This document shows, one piece after another, positions 1 to 8,800 of a DNA stretch of 64,000 bases. This DNA is from Amycolatopsis iheyensis (GTDB lineage Bacteria > Actinomycetota > Actinomycetes > Mycobacteriales > Pseudonocardiaceae): the NCBI RefSeq assembly GCF_024703995.1, contig NZ_JAMXQV010000027.1, positions 93,401 to 157,400 of the forward strand, written 5' to 3'. Made by a program: the position numbers and the translations under genes. Every line of letters starts with the position of its first letter. Positions within the stretch are counted from its first letter, which is position 1. Under the pieces are notes generated by a model, which saw nothing but the letters and a program-made list of their open reading frames with translations, was not told where the DNA came from and did not search any database.

Positions 1-18
1 GAGAGCCACCGGAATCCC

Positions 19-1581
19 CTAGACCCGGGAGACGGGCCGGGTCAGCGCCGCGCGGGCGGCGACCTGCAGCTGGACCCGATCGGGTTTGCCCCAGCCGGTC
101 TTCGGCAGCGACCGGCGGATCTCGATCAGGCCGGGGACGTGGTGGTCGGACAGTGCCTCGGCGACCCGGCGGCGCAGCTGCGCGACGTCGACGACGGTGT
201 CGGGCTCGGGCACGACGGCGGCGTAGATGTGCGCCACCCGGTCGGTGTCTTCGACCCCGCAGACCGCGGCCTGCGCCACGCCCGGGGCCCGGCTGAGCAC
301 CTTTTCCACCACCTCGGGGTGGATGGGGACGCCGTTGATGTGCATCAGCTCCGAGAGCCGGCCGATCAGGTGCAGGCGGCCGCCGGCGTCGAGGTGCCCG
401 AGGTCGCCGGTGTGCAGCCAGCCGTCGCGGACCAGCGGCGTGGGCAGCTTCGCCTCGTGCCAGTAGCCCGCCGACGGCCAGCGCGGGATCGCGCAGACCT
501 CCCCGACCTCGCCGTCGGGCAGCGCCACGCCGGTTTCCGGGTGCCGGATGCTCAGCGCGTCCGGGTGCACCGGCCGGCCGACGTCCCCGTCGGTGTCCGG
601 CTCGCCGGACGCGCGCAGCGTGACGACCCCGGCCTCGCCGGTGCCGTACACCTGGATCAGGGCCGGGCCGAAAGCCTCCTGGACCTCCCGCAGCCGCTCC
701 GGCACCGCGGCGGTGCCGGTGTAGAACAGCTCGGTCAGGCTCGAGGTGTCGGTGCCCGCCCGGTCCGGGTGCGCGGCGAGCGCGAGCAGCTGGGGCATGC
801 CGAGGAACAGCCGGGTGATCCGGTGCCGGGCGATCGCGCGCAGCACCGCGGCCGCGTCGAACCCGGGGTGCAGCACGACCACGCCCCCGCTGACGAGCGT
901 GTCGTCCGCGCCGAAGCCGTCGGAGTGGATGAGCGGGGCGGTGATCAGGAAGGTCGACCGGCCGGTGGCCGGCGGCGGCCACGGCGCCGCGGTGGCCATG
1001 TCGTTCTTGACGCCGAACGTCCAGCAGACGCCGTTGCGGCCGCTCATCAGCCGGATCTGGGTGACCACCGCGAGATCGCCGTCGGCGATGTCGGGGCACG
1101 GCGCCACGTCCTCGGCACCGGCGGTGAGGTCCACGGAACCCGGTTGCCCGGCGCCCAGCACGGCGACGACCGGCCGGTCGGCGACGTCCGCGACCAGGTC
1201 CCGCGCCCGGGCCTCGTTGGCCTGGTCGACCGCCAGCAGCCGCACCCCGGCGACCGAGGAGAGGGCGCGGTGCAGCTCGGCGCGCAGCTCGTCGTCGGGC
1301 TCGCCCGGGTGGATCCAGCGCATGTGCGCCGCGGTCGCCCCCACGAAGTTGGCCGCCCACTGCAGGATCAGCGTGGCCGCGGTGTTCGGCTCGGTCAGGA
1401 TGCCGACGACGTCGCCGCGCGTGACGCCCTGGCGGTCCATCGCGGCCGCGGCCCGGCGGGTCGCGGCGGCCAGCTCGCCCGCGCTGTGGAGCACTTCACC
1501 GCTGATCACCGCGGTGCGCTCGGGATCGGCGTCGAACCGGGTCAGCAACTGCTGGACGTAGTGCTCGTGCGTCGTGGTCAT
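19..1581 (-). CDS. Degenerate acyl-AMP/CoA ligase paralogue
   Basis: This 520-aa protein belongs to the ANL (acyl-CoA synthetase/NRPS adenylation) superfamily and aligns along its full length with the gene just upstream (1624-3189). Both start with THEHYVQQLL and end in RPVSRV. The A10 lysine region (GWGKPDR) and the WLHTGDLG motif are intact. The ATP-binding A3 loop, TSGSSGLPKG in the neighbour, reads IRLMSGRNG here, and the A5 motif YGTTETG has become YGTGEAG. It therefore probably cannot adenylate, or does so poorly. The start is an ATG 42 bp after the upstream stop, so it is probably the second gene of a two-gene operon driven from the box at 3273. It could be a decaying duplicate or a non-catalytic partner. 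Substrate unknown. Confidence 0.8.
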   Translation of the reverse strand: MTTTHEHYVQQLLTRFDADPERTAVISGEVLHSAGELAAATRRAAAAMDRQGVTRGDVVGILTEPNTAATLILQWAANFVGATAAHMRWIHPGEPDDELRAELHRALSSVAGVRLLAVDQANEARARDLVADVADRPVVAVLGAGQPGSVDLTAGAEDVAPCPDIADGDLAVVTQIRLMSGRNGVCWTFGVKNDMATAAPWPPPATGRSTFLITAPLIHSDGFGADDTLVSGGVVVLHPGFDAAAVLRAIARHRITRLFLGMPQLLALAAHPDRAGTDTSSLTELFYTGTAAVPERLREVQEAFGPALIQVYGTGEAGVVTLRASGEPDTDGDVGRPVHPDALSIRHPETGVALPDGEVGEVCAIPRWPSAGYWHEAKLPTPLVRDGWLHTGDLGHLDAGGRLHLIGRLSELMHINGVPIHPEVVEKVLSRAPGVAQAAVCGVEDTDRVAHIYAAVVPEPDTVVDVAQLRRRVAEALSDHHVPGLIEIRRSLPKTGWGKPDRVQLQVAARAALTRPVSRV

Positions 1582-1623
1582 CGCCCGGTTTCGCCTTTCC
1601 AGTGCGGGAAAACGCCGATTGCC

Positions 1624-3189
1624 TCAGACCCGGGAGACGGGCCGGGCCAGCGCCGCGCGGCCGTCGGCGCGCAGCTGGGCCCGGTCGGGCTTGCCCGGTC
1701 CGGTCACCGGCAGCTCGCGCCGGATCTCGATCAGGCCGGGAACGTGGTTGTCGGTCAGGGCTTCGGCGACCAGCCGGCGCAGCTCGGCCGGATCCACCTC
1801 CGCACCGGGCTTCGGCACGACGGCGGCGTAGATCCGCTCCACCCGGTCGGCGTCCTCGACCCCGCACACCGCGACCTGGGACACGCCGGGCGCCTGGCTC
1901 AGCACGCGCTCGACCGCCTCGGGGTGGATCCGGATGCCCTTGACCTTCATCATGTCCGCGAGCCGGCCGCTCAGGTGCAGGTAGCCGTCTTCGTCGAAGC
2001 GGCCGAGGTCGCCGGTGCGCACCCAGCCGTCGCGCACGAGCGCCGCGGTCAGCTTCGGCTCGTGCCAGTACCCGACGATCGGCCAGCGCGGGAGCGCGCA
2101 CACCTCGCCGACCTCGCCGGCGGGCAGCGCCGCGCCGGTCTCCGGGTGCCGGACGCTCACCGCGTCCGGGTTCACCGGCCGGCCGACGGTGCCGCACCGG
2201 CGCACGTCGTCGTGGTCGTCCGGGACGAGCATGGTGAGCACGCCCGTCTCGGTCGTGCCGTACACCTGGATCAGCACCGGGCCGAAGATTTCCCGGGCCT
2301 CGCGCAGCCGCAGCGGCGCGCCGGGGCTGCCGGTGTAGATCAGCTCGGTCAGCGTGGACAGGTCGGTGGCCGGCCGGTCCGGGTGCTCGGCGAGCGCGTA
2401 CACCTGCGGGGTGCCGAGGATGAGCCGGCCGATCCGGTACTCCTCGACCGCGCGGAGCACGGCGCCCGCGTCGAACCCGGGGTGCAGCGCGACCATGCCG
2501 CCGGTGATGAGCGTGTCGTCCGCGCCGAACCCACTGGAATGGGTCAGCGGCGCGGTGATCAGGAGGTTGGTCTTGCCGCTGCGGCCGATGGCCGAGGTGG
2601 CCATCTCGTTCTTGACCCCGAAGGTCCAGCAGACGCCCTTGGGCAGGCCGCTCGAGCCACTGGTCTGGGTGATCACCGCGAGGTCGTCGTCGGCGATGTC
2701 CGGGCACGGGACAACGCTTTCGCCGGAGCCGGCGGTGAGGTTCACGGTGTCCGGCTGCCCGGCGCCGAGCACGGCCAGGATCGGGCGGTCCGGGGTGTCC
2801 AGCAGCTCGCGGGCCCGCTCCTCGTTGGGCGGATCGACCGCCAGCACCTTCGCGCCGACGTCGGCGACCACGGCGCGCTGCAGCTCGAGGCGCAGCTCGT
2901 CGTCCGGGACCACCGCGTTCATGCCGCGCACGTGCGCGGCCGTCGCCCCGACGAAGTTGGCCGCCCAGCGCAGGATCAGCGTCGCGGCGGTGTTCGGCTC
3001 GGTCAGGATGCAGACGACGTCACCGCGGCCGACGTGCTGCCCTTCGAGCGCGGCCGCGGCGCGGCGGGTCGCGGCCGCCAATTCCCCGGCGGTGAGAAAA
3101 ACGCCATCACTGACCATCGCGGCACGATCCGGATCGGCGTCGAAATGGGTCAGCAACTGCTGGACGTAATGTTCGTGCGTTGTGCTCAT
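1624..3189 (-). CDS. Acyl-CoA/AMP ligase (ANL superfamily)
   Basis: This 521-aa ligase should activate a carboxylic acid as an acyl-adenylate and then probably as a CoA or carrier-protein thioester. Visible motifs are TQTSGSSGLPKG (A3, about residue 170), VYGTTETG (A5), GWVRTGDLG (A7) and the A10 lysine in GPGKPDR. The ATG at 3189 has a GGAAGGCG ribosome site about 10 nt upstream and gives the N-terminus MSTTHEHYVQQLL, which matches both paralogues (19-1581 and the N-terminal domain of 46551-50456). A RifZ-like box and a TAGCCT -10 lie upstream, which places the gene in the cluster regulon. The likely role is to activate an acyl substituent for a tailoring acylation. The substrate cannot be read from sequence, and the AHBA starter already has its own loading adenylation domain in PKS1. 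Confidence 0.85.
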   Translation of the reverse strand: MSTTHEHYVQQLLTHFDADPDRAAMVSDGVFLTAGELAAATRRAAAALEGQHVGRGDVVCILTEPNTAATLILRWAANFVGATAAHVRGMNAVVPDDELRLELQRAVVADVGAKVLAVDPPNEERARELLDTPDRPILAVLGAGQPDTVNLTAGSGESVVPCPDIADDDLAVITQTSGSSGLPKGVCWTFGVKNEMATSAIGRSGKTNLLITAPLTHSSGFGADDTLITGGMVALHPGFDAGAVLRAVEEYRIGRLILGTPQVYALAEHPDRPATDLSTLTELIYTGSPGAPLRLREAREIFGPVLIQVYGTTETGVLTMLVPDDHDDVRRCGTVGRPVNPDAVSVRHPETGAALPAGEVGEVCALPRWPIVGYWHEPKLTAALVRDGWVRTGDLGRFDEDGYLHLSGRLADMMKVKGIRIHPEAVERVLSQAPGVSQVAVCGVEDADRVERIYAAVVPKPGAEVDPAELRRLVAEALTDNHVPGLIEIRRELPVTGPGKPDRAQLRADGRAALARPVSRV

Positions 3190-3245
3190 GACCCGGTTTC
3201 GCCTTCCTGGTCCGGGAAAAAATGCGATCGTGCGCGATGAATCGC

Positions 3246-3290
3246 AGGCTAACCGGCAGGTGCCGTGCCCCCCATCCCTCACATTGACGG
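3246..3290 (-). promoter_or_regulatory. RifZ-like box and -10 for the ligase operon
   Basis: On the minus strand 3290-3273 reads CCGTCAATGTGAGGGATG, a match to CTACC-N8-GGATG in 8 of the 10 specified bases. Exactly 21 nt later comes TAGCCT (3251-3246), a good -10. Transcription would start near 3239, about 50 nt before the ATG at 3189. Confidence 0.7.
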
Positions 3291-3297
3291 CAAGGCC

Positions 3298-4293
3298 TCA
3301 GGCGCCCGGACGCAGCCAGCGGTCGACGCGGTCACGCAGTTCGGCCGGAAAGATGTCCTTGCGCAGCAAGCCGTGCACGCCCTTGGGCGGCAGGGGGACG
3401 TCGACGTGGTGGACCTCGGTCTGGTCCGCGTACTGCGTGATGCGGAAGCTCGCCGCCATGCTGCACAGCGCGTGGGCTTCGTGCGGGGTGACGCCGGACG
3501 CCGCGCTGAACCAGCTGATCAGCCCGCGCAGGCAGTCGATCAGCGCGGCTTCCAGGCTGTCGGCCAGCCCGATGCCGATCCAGTGCGTGGCCGTCTCGGC
3601 CAGCGGCCGGGTCAGGCCGAGGTTCTTGTGGAGGTCGTAGCGCATCCGCAGGCGTTCGGCCGTGGACTTCAGCGCGGTCTGGTCCACCAGGCCGTCGCCC
3701 TGCAGGGCGTGGATGTCGCCGAGCCAGATCCGGGCGCCCGGCTTCGCGACGGGCAGGAACAGCGAAGACCCGACGGTGAGCTCGGGCAGGGCGAGGTTGC
3801 CGCCGTGGTCGCCGCCGACGAGCACGCTCGTCTCCTCGTCACCGGCGGGTTCGACCGCGATGACGCCGGGGAACGGGTCGAGCGGCAGCGAAATGCCGTG
3901 GACGTACTCCGCGCGGGTGCGGGTCTCGTCGAACCTGAAGTCGTGGCCGTAGGGCTTGTCGAAGTCGTAGGGCAGCGCGCCGGCGCGGGTGGGGAAGGCG
4001 TTGCCGCCCCAGTCCCCCAGCCGCAGCTCGGTCAGCCGGCACTCGACGACGTCACCGGGTTCGGCGCCGGTCACCTCGACCGGGCCGACGATCTGCCAGG
4101 GGCAGCCGGGGTACTCCTTGCGGAGCCGGGCCCGGTCGGCCGGGGACGAGCCGTACCGCAGCTGGTTCTGCCAGTTGGTCCAGGTGTCGGGGTAGAACAC
4201 CTCGTCACCGGGCTCGATCTTGGCGGCGGGAGCCGCGCCGGGATCGAGCACGCCCGGCCGGACAGTGGCCATTGTGGACTGAACGGTATGCAT
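3298..4293 (-). CDS. Acetamidase/formamidase family amide hydrolase
   Basis: About 331 aa, of the FmdA/AmdA family, which hydrolyses formamide, acetamide or other short amides to ammonia and the acid. Family-type stretches visible are EPGDEV near the start, VGPVEVTGAEPGDVV (about residue 70), LGDWGGNAFPTRAG and the GGDHGGNLALPELTVGS block followed by LGDIHALQGDG. The start is uncertain: in-frame GTG 4308, GTG 4299 and ATG 4293 are all possible. GTG 4299 lies 7 nt after a TAGCGT hexamer (4312-4307) and would be leaderless. No RifZ-like box is present upstream. It lies between two cluster operons but may not belong to the pathway. Confidence 0.8.
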   Translation of the reverse strand: MHTVQSTMATVRPGVLDPGAAPAAKIEPGDEVFYPDTWTNWQNQLRYGSSPADRARLRKEYPGCPWQIVGPVEVTGAEPGDVVECRLTELRLGDWGGNAFPTRAGALPYDFDKPYGHDFRFDETRTRAEYVHGISLPLDPFPGVIAVEPAGDEETSVLVGGDHGGNLALPELTVGSSLFLPVAKPGARIWLGDIHALQGDGLVDQTALKSTAERLRMRYDLHKNLGLTRPLAETATHWIGIGLADSLEAALIDCLRGLISWFSAASGVTPHEAHALCSMAASFRITQYADQTEVHHVDVPLPPKGVHGLLRKDIFPAELRDRVDRWLRPGA

Positions 4294-4406
4294 CGTCACG
4301 GCAGCCACGCTAAGCAGCCGAAGACGGGCCCGGCAAGGAACTCCGGCAGGTCAGCGGCCAAGACTGTCAACGTGACTGAGGCGACACCCACCGCCTCGGA
4401 AACGCG

Positions 4407-4443
4407 AAACGCCGCCGGACCGGAACACGGCCAGGCGGCGTTT
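4407..4443. terminator. Hairpin terminator between IF-1 and acetamidase genes
   Basis: A perfect 10-bp stem (4407-4416 with 4434-4443, AAACGCCGCC/GGCGGCGTTT) closes a 17-nt loop. On the minus strand it follows the IF-1 stop and is trailed by TTTCGCGTTTCC, which fits a factor-independent terminator and separates the IF-1 transcript from the acetamidase gene. Confidence 0.6.
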
Positions 4444-4522
4444 GGGTGCGGCGGTGGGTGCGGCGGTGACGCCGATCCTCGTCGAGGACCCGCGCCACTT
4501 CCGCTCCGGCGGGACGCCGGAG

Positions 4523-4750
4523 CTACATCCGGTGCCGGAACGTGATCCGGCCGCGGGTCAGGTCGTAGGGGCTCAGCTCGACCGTCACCGTGTCCTCGGG
4601 AAGGATCTTGATGTAGTGCTTGCGGAGCTTCCCGCTGATGTGCGCGAGAACCTTGTGACCGTTCTCGAGCTCCACGGTGAACTTCGCGTCCTTCAAGCAC
4701 TCCACGATGGTGCCGACTACTTCGATACCCCGGTTGTTCACTTTTGCCAC
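4523..4750 (-). CDS. infA: Translation initiation factor IF-1 (paralogue)
   Basis: 75 aa, the normal IF-1 length, with a single S1/OB fold. IF-1 binds the 30S A site during initiation. The signature block GHKVLAHISGKLRKHYIKIL and the C-terminal ELSPYDLTRGRITFR are unmistakable. The start is a GTG at 4750 with GGAG 7 nt upstream. It lies inside the last codons of the GNAT gene (13-bp overlap, 4738-4750), so the two are probably translationally coupled. Compared with my memory of the Streptomyces housekeeping IF-1 (MAKKQGAIEIEGTV...), the N-terminus differs and no rpmJ/rpsM neighbours follow. That suggests an extra copy rather than the ribosomal-operon gene. Why an IF-1 sits inside an antibiotic cluster is unknown. 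Confidence 0.93.
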   Translation of the reverse strand: MAKVNNRGIEVVGTIVECLKDAKFTVELENGHKVLAHISGKLRKHYIKILPEDTVTVELSPYDLTRGRITFRHRM

Positions 4751-5295
4751 TTCAACTCCAGGCTGTTGCTCGCGCGGCGGGCGCCTACGCCCTCCAACAA
4801 AAGGATGGCCGCGGTGTCGGTTTCGTCGACCTCGGTCGACGCGAGACCGAACCCGCGGGTGTGCACATCGCCCAGCGCGTGGAGCAGCAGCGCTCGGCCG
4901 ATGCCACGGCGCCGCTGGTCGGCACGGACCTCGACGAAGAGGATACGCGCTGGGCGCGGAGTGCCGTCATCCCGCATCGACGACGAAAGCCGGATCACAC
5001 CGATCTCGGCCCCGTCGGCCGTCGCGCGGAACTCGTCACCACCGCCGGTGATGCGCACCCCGGCCGGCGTTTCCGCAGCCCGGGGCAGGTTTGCGAGCTT
5101 CACGAGGTACTGCCGCTCGCGTCGCTCGCCGGTGGAGCCGACACGCCGCCGGTTCGGGGTGGTCTCCGCGTCCTCGGCGCGCCACGCGTCGATGCTGATG
5201 AAGTCCCGCCCGTCCGGCTTGCGCATGGTCTGCCCACGCCCGACCACCAGGTCGTCGAGGGCATGCCACTGGTCCGCGGCGACCCGGTCGATCAC
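4738..5295 (-). CDS. GNAT family N-acetyltransferase
   Basis: About 185 aa from the GTG at 5295. The acetyl-CoA pyrophosphate-binding motif appears as VRADQRRRGIGRALL, preceded by the beta-4 strand RPARILFVEV, and the C-terminal fold ends in LLEGVGARRASNSLELKWQK. The reading frame is open upstream and coding-like sequence (HPTAEPVIDRVAADQW) precedes the chosen GTG. A few more N-terminal residues, or a non-standard start after the GGAAGG at about 5337, are therefore possible. An ATG at 5226 would cut into conserved-looking sequence. The gene overlaps the IF-1 start, and a 17-codon ORF with a strong ribosome site lies upstream. The acceptor substrate is unknown. Confidence 0.75.
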   Translation of the reverse strand: MIDRVAADQWHALDDLVVGRGQTMRKPDGRDFISIDAWRAEDAETTPNRRRVGSTGERRERQYLVKLANLPRAAETPAGVRITGGGDEFRATADGAEIGVIRLSSSMRDDGTPRPARILFVEVRADQRRRGIGRALLLHALGDVHTRGFGLASTEVDETDTAAILLLEGVGARRASNSLELKWQK

Positions 5296-5375
5296 CGGTT
5301 CCGCGGTGGGATGTGTGTTGACGTCGATAACTGTCGCCTTCCAAGTGCCTGAGGGGCGCTCTGGCGACGTGTACC

Positions 5376-5429
5376 TCAGTCGTCCGCCGTGAGGAGCAGG
5401 GAGAGCACCCACTTCGATCCATCGTTCAC
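5376..5429 (-). CDS. Putative 17-aa leader peptide ORF
   Basis: A GTG at 5429 stands 7 nt after a textbook AGGAGGT (5443-5437, minus strand) and opens 17 codons (MNDGSKWVLSLLLTADD) ending in TGA. The same frame stays open to 5558, but nothing further up has a ribosome site. It lies 80 bp before the likely GNAT start. It might be a regulatory upstream ORF or a small peptide. No family recognised. Confidence 0.4.
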   Translation of the reverse strand: MNDGSKWVLSLLLTADD

Positions 5430-5708
5430 GGGTCTCACCTCCTGCAGGTCGTTCACGGCCGCGATCAACAATACCAGAGGCGCCGGGGACGGGTACGCAC
5501 GGTAGCTCGTGACGTCGAGCACCTGGGCCGCGGTGGCCGGCCCGGGCAGCGCCGCCACGGGGTGCGATCGCGGTCACACAGCCGCCGCTTCCCGGCGCCC
5601 CCGCGAGCCGGTGCGGCAGCCCACCATCGGGTGAACTGACCAGGTCGCCGCCGCCCCACGCGTCGACCACACGTCGCCCCGACACGAGCGAACGGGGGTT
5701 CGATGCCT
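5430..5708. other. Non-coding region upstream of the leader ORF
   Basis: I see no supported gene here beyond overlapping shadow frames. It separates the divergent GNAT/IF-1 unit from the PKS1 promoter. A half-match to the RifZ-like box on the minus strand near 5613-5630 lacks the GAGG core and has no -10 at the right distance. Confidence 0.5.
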
Positions 5709-5753
5709 CTACCAGGCTGAGGGATCCGCCGCCGGCACGGGCGCTTCTAGCCT
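5709..5753 (+). promoter_or_regulatory. RifZ-like box and -10 for PKS1
   Basis: 5709-5726 reads CTACCAGGCTGAGGGATC, matching CTACC-N8-GGATG in 9 of the 10 specified bases, the best match in the window. TAGCCT at 5748-5753 follows after 21 nt. Transcription from about 5760 would leave a leader of about 70 nt before the GTG at 5829. Confidence 0.75.
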
Positions 5754-5828
5754 CCGGAAAGCGGGCCGAAGGGGTTCACCCATCCGGTGCCCGATGGGGG
5801 TCCGCGCGACGAGAGGACGTGTGATTCC

Positions 5829-8800
5829 GTGCGCGCCGACCTGATCAGGCCCCTCCCCCAGGTGTTGCGGGAGCACGCGGGCGGCTTCGGCGAAAAGGTC
5901 GCCTTCTCCGACCACCGGCGTGCGGTCACCTACGGCGAGCTGGAAGCCCGGACCCGGCGGCTGGCCGGGCACCTGGCCGGCCTCGGGGTGCGCCGCGGCG
6001 ACCGGGTGCTGCTGTGCCTGCGCAACAGCGTGGAGACGCTCGAGAGCTACCTCGCCATCCTGCGCGCGGGCGCGGTCGGCGTGCCGGTCAACCCCGCCTC
6101 CACCGACGCCGAGCTCGGCTACCTCCTCGCCGACAGCGAGGCGGTCCTCGTCATCACCGACCCCGTGCACGTGCCGGGGTTCGTGGCGGCCGGTGTCCCG
6201 CTGCTGGTGACCGGTGACGCGCCGCCCTCCGTCCACGCCTTCCGGGACCTGAGCGAGACCGAGCCCGCGGAACCCGCCCGGGACGACCTCGGCCTGGACG
6301 AGGTGGCCTGGATGTTCTACACGTCCGGGACCACCGGCGAGCCGAAGGGCGTGCTGTCCAGCCAGCGCAACTGCCTGTACTCGGTGGCGGCGAGCTACGT
6401 GCCGATCCCGGGGCTGTCCGCCGACGACCGCGTGCTGTGGCCGTTGCCGTTGTTCCACAGCCTTTCCCACATCGCGTGCGTCCTTTCGGTGACCGCGGTC
6501 GGCGCGACCGCGCGGCTCCTGGACAGCCCCTCGGGCGACGAATTCCTCGAAGCCGCCCAGGAAACCCGGGCCACCTTCGTGGCCGGCGTGCCGACCACCT
6601 ACCACTACATCCTCGAAGCGCGGCGGCAGCGGGAAATCAGCCTGCCGGACCTGCGGATCGGGCTGGTCGGCGGCGCGGTCGCCGGCGCCGAGCTGAGCCG
6701 GTCGTTCCACGACGGGTTCGGGGTGCCACTGGTCGACGCCTACGGCAGCACCGAAACCTGCGGCGCCATCACCATGACCCCGCCGGACGGCGAGCGCGTC
6801 GACGGGTCGTGCGGGCTCCCGGTGCCCGGTGTCGACGTCCGGATCGTCGACCCGGACACCGGTCACGACGTGCCGGCCGACGTCGAAGGCGAAGTGTGGG
6901 TGCGCGGCCCGAACGTGACTTCGGGCTACCACAACAAACCCGAGGCGACCGCACGCGCGTTCCGGGACGGCTGGTACCGCACCGGTGACCTCGCGAGCCG
7001 CGACGCCGCCGGGTACTTCACCATCCGCGGCCGGGTCAGCGACCTGATCATCCGGGGCGGGGAGAACGTGCACCCCGAGGAGATCGAGGCGGTGCTGCGT
7101 GCCGCGCCGGGGATCGCCGACGTCGCCGTCGCCGGCCGGCCGCACGAGGTCCTGGGCGAGGTGCCCGTCGCCTACGTGGTCCCGGACGCCGAGGGCGTCG
7201 ACCTCGCCGCCGTGCTCGCGCGGTGCCGCCACGAGCTGACCGCGTTCAAGGTGCCCGAAGAGATCTACGAAGTCGCCGCCGTGCCGCGGACCGTGTCGGG
7301 CAAGATCCAGCGCCGCCGGCTGGCCGAGCAGCCCGCCCTGCTGCGCTACACCGCGAGCGGGTCGCACGACGGCGTCCTGCGCCTGCGCTGGGTGCCCGCG
7401 CCGGTCCGCGGCGACAGCGGCCCCGCCCCGGCCATCATCACCGCCGCCGAGCTGGCCACGGCCGAGCCCGCCGAGCTGACCGTCCTCGTCGCCCCCGACC
7501 TGCCGGCGGATCCGGCGGAAAGCCGGGCCGAGACCGGGCGGCTGGTCGAAGCCGTGACGGCGTGGGCCGCCCGCACCGAAGCGGGGCACCTGGTCCTGCT
7601 GACCCGGGGTGCGGTGGCCGCGTCGGCCGGCGACGAGCCCGCCGATCCGGCCGGGTCCGCGCTGGCGGCCGCGACCGCCCGGGCGCTGGGCCCCCGCGCG
7701 ATCCTGGTCGACCTGGACGACGCGTCGCCGGCCGAGGCCGTGCCGTACGCGGGCCTGCGCGGCGACCCGCGCTGGGCGGTGCGGTCCGGGCAGCTCCTGG
7801 TGGCCCGGCTGACCCGCCAGGAGGTCGCGGACACCTCGCCGCGGCAGCAGTGGGCGGCTCTCGACGGCGTCGTCGTGCTGACGGGCGCGGACACCCCACG
7901 CGGCGAGGCCGTGACCCGCCACCTGGAAGCCTTCCTCCCGGCCGGGCGCCTGGTGCTGCTCGACGGCGACACCGAATGGGCGCCGTCCGGCCCCGTCGCC
8001 GCGGTGATCCTCGCCGACGGCGACCCCGCGCTGGCCGCGAAACTGAGCGACGCCACGGCTTCCGAGCGGACCGCGTTCCTCGCGATCGTCGACTCGGTCA
8101 AGAGCACCGAGGCGGCCGCGGTGGTCCAGGAGCGCCGCCGGCGCGGCCTGGGTGGCGCGGTCCTCACCTGGGGCGCCGCGGCCGACGACGCTCCGCCCGC
8201 GCAGTGGGCGCGAGACGGGCTCCACGCCCTCGACACCTTCATCACCGGCACGGACCCGGCGCCGTTGTTCGCGCTGCGCCCACCCCGGCCGGAGCCGGGG
8301 GCTTTCGTGCCCCCGCTGCTGCGCGGCTTCTTCGCCGAGCCGGCCACCGCGCTGGACGACACCTCGGCCGCGCTCCGAGCCGAGCTGGCCGGCCTCGACC
8401 GGCACGGGCAGCGCACGCTGCTCCAGGCCCTGGTCCGCGAGGAAACCGCGGCGACGCTCAACCGGCCCGGCGCCGCCGACGTCCCGGCCGACCGGGCGTT
8501 CCGCGACCTGGGCTGCAGCTCGGTCGCGCTCGTCGAGCTGCGCACGCGGCTGATGGCCAAGACCGGCCTGAAACTGCCGACCGGGACGGCGTTCGACCAC
8601 CCGACCCCGCGCGCGCTGGCCGATTTCCTGCACGCCGAGCTGACCGGCGGCCCGGCGGCCGAGACCACGGTCACCACGCCGGCCGCGTCCGACGAGCCGA
8701 TCGCGATCGTCGGCATGGCCTGCCGGCTGCCGGGCGGGATCGCCGGGCCGGCCGACGTGTGGCGGCTGGTCAGCGAGGGCCGGGAGGCGTCCGGGCCGTT

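Noticed and set aside
4334..4351. RifZ-like box for the acetamidase, 21 nt before a TAGCGT hexamer
   Set aside because: The sequence at the required position has neither half-site nor the GAGGGATG core.
4738..5295. GNAT protein as the missing RifF-type amide synthase
   Set aside because: RifF belongs to the arylamine N-acetyltransferase (Cys-His-Asp) family; this protein has a GNAT acetyl-CoA fold and no such triad.
5376..5558. 60-aa minus-strand ORF upstream of the GNAT gene
   Set aside because: No ribosome site at its start; the strong AGGAGGT points to an internal GTG, so only the 17-codon part was kept.
5613..5630. Possible RifZ-like box upstream of the GNAT/IF-1 unit
   Set aside because: It keeps GGTCAG and CGATG but loses the GAG core, and no -10 follows at 20-22 nt.
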